A stretch of DNA of 64,000 nucleotides, taken from assembly GCF_006443095.1 (NCBI RefSeq), contig NZ_VFWZ01000009.1, forward strand, positions 316,990-380,989. Direction: 5' to 3'. The DNA comes from Aquimarina algicola (GTDB taxonomy: Bacteria; Bacteroidota; Bacteroidia; Flavobacteriales; Flavobacteriaceae). Below the pieces are notes generated by a model. That model did not search any database, was not told the DNA's origin, and was given only the letters and a program-made list of their open reading frames with translations. Shown piece by piece: positions 7,228-19,200 of this stretch. Both the position numbers and the translations under genes were made by a program. Position 1 is the stretch's first letter. Every line of letters starts with the position of its first letter.

Positions 7228-10200
7228 TTATCTGTTTAGGTAAATCCATCCTGCTTTTGGCTCAGAACCGTCACCAAGATTTAAAATATAGTAATACGTT
7301 CCTACCGGTAATTTGTCTTCGGTATAAATGACTGCTCTTCCGTTCGATGTACCATCCCAAGAGTTATCATAATTATCTTTTTCATACACAATATTTCCCC
7401 ATCTATTATAAATCTCGAGTCTATTGTCAGGAAATCTAGAGATACAGTCAATATTAAATGTGTCGTTAACACCATCATTATTTGGTGAGAACTCATTGAA
7501 TATCGTGAGACATTGTGTTTCTACAAAGGCATCGTCTCTGTTATTAGCAGTATTGATATCAAACTGATCAACATCCAATAAGCCGGCAACGTTTATGTAA
7601 TCATCAACATCAAGAACACGTACAGTGATATTTAATGTTTCAGTTTCTGAAGTGTTTATGCCAGATAACGTCCATAGACCTCTTACCGGATCATAATCTC
7701 CACTAGAAGCATCTGATGATATATATTGATACCCCTGCGGAAGAAGATCTTCAATCACTACATTGGTGGCATTTACAGATGCGTTATCATTTGTAGCAGT
7801 GATTGTAAATACAACCTCGTCACCGATAGTAACTCTGGTAGGTGCCACAGATTTTCCTATTGCAATGTCTACAAATTGTGGAGTAACAACAACTCTGCTT
7901 TCATCATCATCAGGAAGTCCATCTCCAAGGTCGTCAACATCAATTCCTGTTCTGGTATCACTATCAGGGTCAGCTTGATCTGATCTTGTAATTTCTGCGA
8001 TATTGATATACTCATCAGTAGTATTAGAAGGTTCGTTTACAGTAGCTAATATGATTAGCGACTCTGTTGTACCATTAAGGATCGTTCCGTTTAATGACCA
8101 AATACCTGTACTACTGTCATACAGACCGGCAGTAGAGACAAAAGATTCAAAAGTATACCCGGCAGGTAAACGATCGGTGACTTCAACACCTGTAGCATCA
8201 CTATCTCCACTATTGGTCACATTAATCGTAAATTCTACAGAATCACCAACTAGCGGAGCTGTATTGCTCACTACTTTTTCTATAGATAGATCCGCAAGTC
8301 CTGAAGGTCTAGGGTTTACAGTATCTTGATCATCCTCAGAATCCACATTGTTATCCGGATTAGAATCAGGATCAAAAGTATCTAATGCAATCAACTCGGC
8401 AGTATTAGAATAAATTCCCGATGGCAATACAGTTACGGTAATATCTAATGTTTCTGTTGTGCCATTTGCCATGTTTCCTATATCCCAAGATCCAATCGTT
8501 TCATCATATGTACCTATAGAAGGCGATGCACTATCAAAGCTATACCCCGAAGCAATAACATCTTCTACCACAATTCCTGTTGCATTACTTGGTCCGTTGT
8601 TAATGATAGTAACGGTAAAGGTAATTTGATCACCTACTTCTGGATTAAAACTATCTACCGTTTTGGTTACCTCTATATCAGTAATCACTCTAGGGAATAC
8701 CTGAACTTCATCCTGATCATCTTCATTAATATCCCCATTACCAGGAGTAGAGTCTGGATCAATTTCATTTACAGCTGTAATTTCTGCTACATTTATGTAA
8801 CTACCTAAAGTATTTATGGATACGGTGATGTCTATCGTTGTAGTTGCGCCTATACCCAGTGTAGGAATATTCCATAAACCAGAAGCAGGGTTATAAGCAC
8901 CTCCACTGGTATTAGAGATATGATTGAATCCGCTAGGGATAGGATCAGTCACTATAATTCCTGTTGCAACACTAGGTCCATCATTGGTTACTGTAAGTGT
9001 AAATGTGATATTATCGGTTACATCCGGATTTGTATTGCTTACCGTTTTAACTAGAGATAAATCCGCAATAGCAACTGGTGTTGTTCCGATTGTACTAATA
9101 TTGTTAGCAGTATCAGAATCAAGATTGTCTGATGCTGTAATTTCTGCTGTATTAGAATACGGACCAGTTGGATTAACAGTAGCTGTAATTGTTAATCTTT
9201 CAATATCACCATCTACAAGTGTTCTGTTTACGGCCCAAACTCCTGTTACATCATCATAAATACCTGCAGTAGCTTCGTAGGATACAAAAGTATATCCTGT
9301 TGGTAATACATCTGTCACTTCAATTCCGCTTGCATTACTAAGTCCAAGGTTTTCTAATAGAATAGTAAAGTCTACATTATCTCCAACTCTTGGCGTTGCA
9401 TTATCGACTGTTTTGGTTACAGCTAAATCTGAAACACTAACAGGTACAGGCCTTATCGTAACTTGGTCATCTTCGGTATCATCGTTATTTGCTGGAGTAG
9501 AATCAATATCATTTTCGGTAGCATCAGTTACTTCAACAACATTCGTATAGTCGCCTGTAGCTAATACATTTGCAGTTATTGTAAGTGTTTGAGTGACACC
9601 GTTTGAGAGATTTCCAATTGTCCAAGATCCATTTAAAGGCTCATAAGTTCCTGTTGTTACAGTAGAACTTACATATTGATATCCAGATGCTAGTAAATCA
9701 GTCACAACAACATTTGTAGCATTACTAGGCCCATCGTTGGTTACTGTCATTGTAAAGGTAATAGTACCTCCAACATCTGGTGTTAGATCATCTGCTATTT
9801 TTGTTACTGACAAATCAATTCTAGGCGTCAATACCGGAGTTACCACTACTTCATCCTGATCATCTTCTGCAAGGATATTGTTGTTTGGTGTAGAGTCTAA
9901 ATCTAGCACTCCAGAAGCAGTAACTTGCGCAACATTGGTATAATTACCTGTTTCATTTACCAAAACATCTATCAATAACGTTTCTGTATCTCCGCTAGGG
10001 ATTGTACCAATATTCCATATTCCTGTAGTTTCATCATAAACACCAGCTGTAGAACTGTAGAGTACAAAATCATATCCATTTGGTAAAAGATCAGTCACAG
10101 AGACTCCTGTTGCAAGAGCTGGACCATCGTTGGTTACTCGAACTTCAAATGTGATTTCGGTTCCTGTAAATGGTGTAATATCATTATCAACAACTCTTTT

Positions 10201-13200
10201 AATTAAAGATAAATCTGCGACATCTAAATAATCAATTCGTACTTCTGCTTGATTAGAAGGGTTTCCATCATTATCATCTACGGTATAAAAAATTGGTGTA
10301 GGATCAGTTATAAATCCTGGATCAGGATCAAAAGATAATGTTTGTGTTGCAGGATTGTATGTCCAGGTTCCTTCTCCTGTAACAGTAAACTCTGTTACAT
10401 CACCATCACCATCTGTGATAATACCAGTTGCTCCTGTTGGTGGAATTAAATTTACTCCATTTGGATCTAAGGTACCGTCGGGATCACTATCATTAGTAAG
10501 TATTGTAATATCTACAGTATCACCCGGATTATTATTCAAATCCTCATTATCAACTGCAACCGGCGGTTGGATTGCATAGTCAATAGTTATAGTAGCCGGA
10601 GCAACGCTTATTTCTAGATTATCGGCATCTATAATATTGTAATCTATAGGAGTTGGATCACCTGTAAATCCTGCTTCAGGTGTAAATGTTATTTGTCCTG
10701 TCGTTTCATTGTATAGCCAGTCTCCCTCACCAGGAACTGTAAAACCGATAGTCGAAAAATTAGCACCAATAACAATACTGGTTGCAGAGACAGGAATAAC
10801 TAAATCCACAAAAACATCAGAAGGCAAAGGAGTGCTTCCATCAGCTAATACATCATTATTAATGATATTAAGTGTTACCGAATTATTAGTTACATTATTA
10901 GAACTATTATCATCGTTTGGTACAGGAGGTATAGGTGTATATCCTACAGTTACGGTTGCCAGATTAGATGTATTTCCATCATTATCATCTACGGTATATG
11001 TTACCGGAGTCGGGTCACTTGTAAATCCATCTTGTGGATCAAAACTAAGTTGTCCTGTGGTCTCGTTATATGACCATGTTCCTTGTCCTGGTACAGTAAA
11101 TCCTATTACATTTCCATCAAGATCTGTTACGATCCCTGTTGCTCCTACAGGAGTTGTAAGATTTACAGAAGTAGGATCTATAGTTCCATCAGGATCATTA
11201 TCATTACCAGTAATAGCTATACTTACGATCGTTCCTGGAGTATTTCCTGTATTGGAATCATCAACAGCTACCGGAGGTTGCTGATAGGTTACTGTGATCA
11301 AAGCAGTATCGGTTTGTCCATTGTCCAGATCCGTCATTTCGTATGTAATCGGAGTAGGATTACCGGTAAAAGCAGGTTCCGGATCAAAGGTTACAATTCC
11401 TGTAGTAGGATTATATGTCCATTCTCCTTCTCCAATTACATTAATTGTTGTTTGTATCCCTGGAGTTCCTGGATCCAGGTCTATACTTACATCCGAAACA
11501 TCAGGCGTTGTTCCATCAGCGAGTTCATCATTTGTGAGTATGGCCAGATCGGTATTATTTCCGATAGGTGTTGGAGTTGCATTTGTATCATCATTAGCTA
11601 CCGGAGGTGTAGGTGTATATCCTACAGTTACGGTTGCCAGATTAGATGTGTTTCCATCATTATCATCTACGGTATATGTTACCGGAGTCGGGTCTCCTGT
11701 AAATCCATCTTGTGGGTCAAAACTAAGTTGTCCTGTAGTTTCATCGTATGACCATGTTCCTTCTCCCGGCACAGTAAATCCTATTACATTTCCATCAAGA
11801 TCTGTTACGATCCCTGTTGCACCTCCAGGAGTTGTAAGGTTTACAGATGTAGGATCTATAGTTCCATCAGGGTCATTATCATTTCCGGTAATAGCTATAC
11901 TCACGGTCGTTCCTGGAGTGTTTCCTGTATTGGAATCATCAACAGCTACCGGAGGTTGCTGATAGGTTACTGTGATCAAAGCAGTATCGGTTTGTCCATT
12001 ATCCAGATCCGTCATTTCGTATGTAATCGGAGTCGGGTTCCCTGTAAAAGCAGGTTCCGGATCAAAGGTTACAATTCCTGTAGTAGGATTGTATGTCCAA
12101 TCTCCTTCACCGGGTACATTAACTGTTGTTTGTATCCCCGGAGTTCCCGGATCGAGGTCTATAGTTACATCGGAAACGTCGGGAGTTGTTCCATCAGCCA
12201 GTTCATCATTTGTGAGTATGGCCAGATCGGTATTATCTCCAATAGGTGTTGGTGTTGCGTTTGTATCATCATTGGCTACTGGAGGCGTAGGCGTATATCC
12301 TACCGTTACAGTTGCCAGATTAGAAGTGTTTCCATCATTATCATCTACGGTATATGTTACTGGAGTCGGGTCACCTGTAAATCCATCTTGCGGATCAAAA
12401 CTAAGTTGTCCTGTAGTTTCATCATATGACCATGTTCCTTCGCCTGGTACAGTAAATCCTATTGTATTTCCATCAAGATCTGTTACGATCCCTGTTGCAC
12501 CTCCAGGAGTTGTAAGGTTTACAGATGTAGGATCTATAGTTCCATCAGGATCATTATCATTACCAGTGATAGCTATACTCACGGTCGTTCCCGGAGTATT
12601 TCCTGTATTGGAATCGTCAACAGCTACCGGAGGTTGCTGATAGGTTACTGTGATCAAAGCAGTATCGGTTTGTCCATTATCCAGATCTGTCATTTCGTAC
12701 GTGATCGGAGTAGGGTTACCGGTAAAAGCAGGTTCCGGATCAAAGGTTACAATTCCTGTAGTAGGATTGTATGTCCAATCTCCTTCACCGGGTACATTAA
12801 CTGTTGTTTGTATCCCTGGAGTTCCCGGATCGAGGTCTATAGTTACATCCGAAACATCAGGGGTTGTTCCATCAGCGAGTTCATCATTTGTAAGTATTGC
12901 CAGATCGGTATTATCTCCAATAGGTGTTGGAGTTGCGTTTGTATCATCATTGGCTACTGGAGGTGTAGGCGTATATCCTACAGTTACGGTTGCCAGATTA
13001 GATGTGTTTCCATCATTATCATCTACGGTATATGTTACCGGAGTCGGGTCACCTGTAAATCCATCTTGCGGATCAAAACTAAGTTGTCCTGTAGTTTCAT
13101 CATATGACCATGTACCTTCTCCCGGTACAGTAAATCCTATTGTATTTCCATCAAGATCTGTTATGACCCCTGTTGCTCCTACAGGAGTTGTAAGGTTTAC

Positions 13201-16200
13201 CGATGTAGGATCTATAGTTCCATCAGGATCATTATCATTACCAGTAATAGCTATACTTACAGTCGTTCCCGGAGTATTTCCTGTATTGGAATCATCAACA
13301 GCTACCGGAGGTTGCTGATAGGTTACTGTGATTAAAGCAGTATCGGTTTGTCCATTGTCTAGATCTGTCATTTCGTACGTGATCGGAGTAGGGTTACCGG
13401 TAAAAGCGGGTTCTGGATCAAAGGTTACAATTCCTGTAGTAGGATTATACGTCCAATCTCCTTCCCCAGGTACATTAACCGTTGTTTGTATCCCCGGAGT
13501 TCCTGGATCTAGGTCTATACTTACATCCGAAACATCAGGCGTTGTTCCATCAGCGAGTTCATCATTTGTAAGTATCGCCAAATCGGTATTATCTCCAATA
13601 GGTGTTGGTGTTGCGTTTGTATCATCATTGGCTACTGGAGGTGTAGGCGTATATCCTACAGTTACAGTTGCCAGATTAGATACATTACCGTCGTCATCTC
13701 TTACGGTATAAGTAATATCTGTAGGATTACCTGTAAATCCATCTTCAGGAGTAAAACTTAATAATCCTGTAATTCTATTATAACTCCAGGTACCTTCTCC
13801 CGGTACATCAAATCCAATAATATTTCCATTAATATCAGTAACTGTATTTAATGCTCCTACGGGCACTGTTAAATTTACTGTATCAGGATCGATGAGTCCA
13901 TCAGGATCGTTGTCATTAGCAGTTATAGACTGATTTACAGTTGTTCCCGGAGTATTTCCTGTATTGGAATCGTCAACAGCTACCGGAGGTTGCTGATAGG
14001 TCACCGTGATCAGAGCAGTATCGGTTTGCCCGTTGTCAAGATCTGTTAATTCGTATGTGATTGGAGTTGGGTTTGTAGTAAAACCACCTTGAGGAGTAAA
14101 AGTTACTATTCCTGAAGCAGGATCGTAAACCCAGTTTCCTTCACCAGGAACATTTAATGAGTTTTGAATCCCCGGAGTGGTCAAATCTAAATCCACGTCT
14201 ACATCCGAAGGATTAGGTGTTGAGCCTTCTGCTAAAAGATCATTATTGATAATGTTGAGAGCAGTAGGATCATTAATAGGAGTAGGGGTTAGATTTGTAT
14301 CATCATTGGCTACTGGTGGCGTGAATGTGTATTCTATATTCACATTCGCAACATTAGAGGTATTTCCACTATCATCTCTTACAGTATAAGTGATATCTGT
14401 AGGATTGCCAGTAAACCCAGGCTCTGGTGAAAAAGTAAGTTCTCCTGTATCATCATCATATGCCCATGTACCTTCACCTGGTACTGTAAATCCTATTACA
14501 TCACCATCTAGATCTGTTACGATTCCTGTCGCTCCGACCGGAGTATCTAAATCAACGCTTTCTGTGTCTAAAGTACCATCACTATCTGAGTCATTATTTA
14601 GAATAAGAACCGCTACAGGGTCTCCAAGAGTATTATTTAACCTTTGATCATCTACAGCAACAGGAGGATCATTTGGAGTAATGGTTACTGTTGCTTCATC
14701 TTGATCATCTTCTAAAGGATCATTATTATTGGGAGTTGAATCTGGGTCAAACTCATTGCTGGCTGTAATTTGAGCCGAGTTATTATAGGGTCCTGTTGCA
14801 TTGACAACAGCATCAAAAGTTAAATTAAGTGTACTCGCACTAGTGATATTCAAACCACTCCATGTAATCGATAAATTTCCTGCATTATATAATCCTGAAT
14901 TACTTACAGTACCAGGAACCAATGTATATCCGTTAGGTATTATATCAACAACTTCAACACCTGTAGCATTTGATGTGCCACTAGTATTTTCAATAGCGAC
15001 GGTAAATGTTACTGTCTCACCAACTTTTGCTGCTGAAGGTAATACAGATTTAATAAGTTCTAAATCTATGATAGGTGTAATTTGTATAGTTACTCTATCT
15101 CTTCTCGGATCACAACTTCCGTTAGTAACGGTCCATTCAAAGATATAAGTTCCTACTGTAGTACCGGTTACATCAGTAGTAGGGTTTGCATCATCTACAA
15201 AATTAGCTGTGGTCGGTCCAGAGACTTGAGTCCATTGCCCTACGGCTGGTGCAGTTGCTGGAGTTGCGTCAAGTGTGACAACTGATAACTCCGGTAGACT
15301 TTGATCAGGTCCTGCTTCTGCTACTATAGGATCAGAAACAATAGTAACTTCCATGACATCAGTAGATGTACAACCACCACCGGTAGTTGTCCACGTAAAC
15401 TCAAAAGTCCCCGGTGATAAATCGATCACTAAACTATTTGGGTTATTAGGAGCCGCAATTGTTGCACCCGGTGGTCCCGAAGTTTGGGTCCATGTACCTG
15501 TGCCACTAGTAACGGGTACAGCATCTAGAAAGGTTTGTGTATCATCACAAAGGTTTTGATCAGGTCCTGCATCTGCCGGAGTAGGTGGTGCTCCGGTAAA
15601 CGTTAAAGTAACTGTATCTGATTGCGGGTTACATGCAGATGTAGGTGAAGGAAATGGACCACCGTTTGAAACTGTCCAGGTAAGCACATAAACGTCATCG
15701 ATACCATCGTTACCTACATCATCAGGGATATTTGATAAGGTTGTTTGTGGGTTATTAGGACTATCAATCACTACTGCTCCACCAGAAGGATCGTCTCCCG
15801 GATTAGCAAAAGACCAAGTTCCTATCCCTACTGTTGGTGTAGTAGCGTTGAGCTGTGCGTCTTGCTGGCAGGCATTTGTTTGGTCAGGTCCAGCTTCAAT
15901 AGGGGTAGGGGCATCAAATACTTCAATTCTCATGATATCAGCCTCGTCTGTACAATTTGCCACAGAAAAATTCCATTGAAGAATATATAATCCTGGAACA
16001 CTTAATCCGGTAATAGTTGTATTATTAGCTGCTGGAGTAGTAATATTGGCTACACTACCAGTCGGTTCAGAAACAAAACTCCATTCTGCTGTTAATCCAG
16101 GGTCTCCAGGAGGTACATTACCTACCATTGTAGCAGTAGTTGTATCTCCATTACATAATATCTGGTCAGGTCCCGCCGTAGGAGGTGTACTTGGTCCTGA

Positions 16201-19200
16201 ACTTACTACTATAGTTACAGTATCTGTATTGTTACAGGCACTTCCTGATCCGGTATAATCTGTTGCAAATTGAAATTCATACGTATTTCCAGGAACTACT
16301 GTTGCGTTGGCAGTATTACTGTTTGATGGAGATTGTGAGATTGTCGAAGCAGGTGCACCATTAGCTACTTGAGTCCAGGTACCTGTGGTTCCTGCAGTAG
16401 CTTCTAAAAGTATACTGGTTACTTCACATAATGTTTGATCAGGCCCTGCAGATGCAGGTGCGAACACATCTACAATTATACTATCTGAAGATGATGGACA
16501 TAAAGGAGAATTAGAAGTAATTGTCCAATCAAAAATATATCTACCTGTAGTTAAACCGGTAACATTAATACTATTACTACTTGGGTCACTTATGTTTGGT
16601 GTATTTGGACCAGAAACAACACTCCATACTCCTGATTCTGTAGTAGGATTTGTGAGAGGATCAGCTGTAATAGAAGTATTATTTGCTGCACATATCACTT
16701 GGTCTCCACCTTGAATATTTGCGGTTGTAGGAGGAATACCAATTTCTACAGTTACTTGATCTGCAGGTGTAGTTACGGGACAGTCTCCGTAAGCTATAAC
16801 CCATTCAAAAACATAGGTTCCATCCAAAAGGTTAGAAAAAGTAGCTGTTGGATCATTTGGATCACTTACTGTAAATTGCCCTCCTGATACCAAATTCCAT
16901 GTTCCTTCACCACCAACTGGGGCAGGGTCTGCATCCATATCAAACGATAATAATACAGGATCTAAACATAAGCTTTTATCTGTTCCTGCACTTACACCTG
17001 CATTGATGTCTGAAATAACAACTTCTATACTATCAGATGTTGAGGGACAAGAGTTTGTAGGAGGTGCAGAGTAGCCTATAGTCCATGTAAAAGTATATAT
17101 ACCATCTCCTGGAACCGTAGCAGTTGTATTAGCTTGAGTAGCATCAACAAATGTTACTCCGGCTGATGGTGTGACAGACCATAAGCCTTCTTCTCCTGCA
17201 GCAGGAGCATTACCGCTAAGAGGAACGTTGGTAGTACCACTAGCAAGACATTGATCACCTCCTGCCATGGCATTGGTAGGAGATAAATCTGCATTTGTAA
17301 CAATATCTACAGTATCTGTAGCGGGAGCAAGTGTACATCCTGAATTATCGGTAATATCTAGTGACCAAGTTAAAGTATATGTTGTTGATGGTGCATTGAA
17401 GCCTGATGCGATAGCATTAGGATCATTAATATCAGAAAAAGTTATACCAGGAGGCCCTGACCATGTACCTGTTTGGGCATCATTACCGGGGTCTGCTGCT
17501 AGTTGTACATCGGCGCCAACACAAATACCAGTTTGGTCGGCTCCTGCATTTACGGGATTATTAGTAGTCGGGGATACTTCTATAGTGGTATCAGATGTAG
17601 CAGGAGGTACACAATCAGGACCTGCTGATACTGTATATCTGAATACATATGTACCTGGTATCATATTAGAAATTGGCGTGGTCTGCGCATAAATATCTGC
17701 TATTGTAGCTGTATTGGGCCCCGATACTTGTGACCAAACGGATAGCTCCCCATCTTGGATAGGGCTTCCTGCTAAGTTACCATTGATTTGACCACAAACA
17801 AAAAATTGATCAGAACCGGCATTAGAGCCACTAGGATTTAAAGATACAGTAATATTTATAGCATCATAAGCTTCATCACAACCTTGAAGATCACCTGTTC
17901 TACTTCTTCTAAAATTAACCCTATACGTTCCTGACACATCGAATACATTAATCCTAGTTGGACTATTTCCTGCATTTTGAAAAGGAGTAGGAAATGTAAT
18001 CGAAGAATCAGCAGGGCCACTTACTATACTGAAATCTGTTCTATTTCCGCTAGTAAAGGTGAAGGGAACATCAAAACTAGTTTGAGCACATGTACCTGTA
18101 ATATCGTTTCCAGAGTTTACTACAATACTAATCGCACTAGCATTATACCTTACTCTAGCAGTCGCTACAGAGGTACACATCGTTACATTATTAGTTATTG
18201 TATATCTAAACTGATAAGAATTTGGATTTGTTAACCCTGTAATTTGTGTAGTACTATTGGTAGGACTCTCTATGGTAACTGAAGGACCGGAAATTTGTTC
18301 CCAAAGAACAGTTTCATTAGTAAAATCCGGTGTAGACCCTACCAAAGTTACTTGTGTTGTAGATGCATCACAAAGTCGTATATTATTATCTTGAATGCTT
18401 GCATTTGTAACGTCTTGCGTGGCAGCAGGTACTGTAATAGTTACAGTGTCACTGCCAGAAGCACAAGGACCAACAACATCCCAACGAAAAGTATATGTAC
18501 CCTCGAATAAGCCAGAGACTCCAGTATTAGCATTATTAACATTACCAATAGTAGGTGCTGTCGGACCACTTACAAAAGTCCAGGTTCCTTGTTGACCATT
18601 TAAGTTATTACCTCCAAAAGAACCATTTAGATTAGTGCTTTGACTTACGGTATAACAATTGGATAATGTTTGATCAGGTCCAGCACTCACAGGGAGTTCT
18701 CCACCATAATTTGTAACTGTAATATCATCAGAAGATGAACAAGAACTAGCACCAGAGCTGCTAATAGTCCAACGCAACGTTGTAGTACCAGCGCTGGTTT
18801 CTGGTAAAGTTATAGGTGTTGATGCAGATGTTGGGATCGATATATTGACCCCTGCATTATTAGCACCTACAACAGTCCATTGGCCTGTTTCTCCTGAGCC
18901 GGGTGCGTTTCCTGTTATAACAATCGATCCTGAACTGTCTGGACATGAGGCTACGTCTGAGCCTGCATTTGCAATTGTAATAGGATCAACAGTAATAGAA
19001 ACGGTTTGCGAAGGTGTATCACCATTAAAACATTCTGCTGCGTATTGAAATTCATAAGTATTTCCTGGAATAAAACCGGTAATGATAGGATCATCAATCG
19101 TAGGATCACTTATAATTACAGACGGTCCTGCTGTTTGTGTCCATGTCGGTCCACTAGCATACGTATCAGGACTATTACCTTGTAATTGCATCACATCATT

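Noticed and set aside
10934..13645. Regular repeats that could suggest a CRISPR array
   Set aside because: Units are 678 bp, coding in frame, with no short repeat-spacer pattern and no cas genes.
10355..14647. Long plus-strand ORFs (up to 222 residues, repeated every 678 bp) opposite the adhesin gene
   Set aside because: They are antisense shadows of the tandem repeat: same 678-bp period, low-complexity products, and the minus-strand frame has clear domains, signal peptide and sorting domain.
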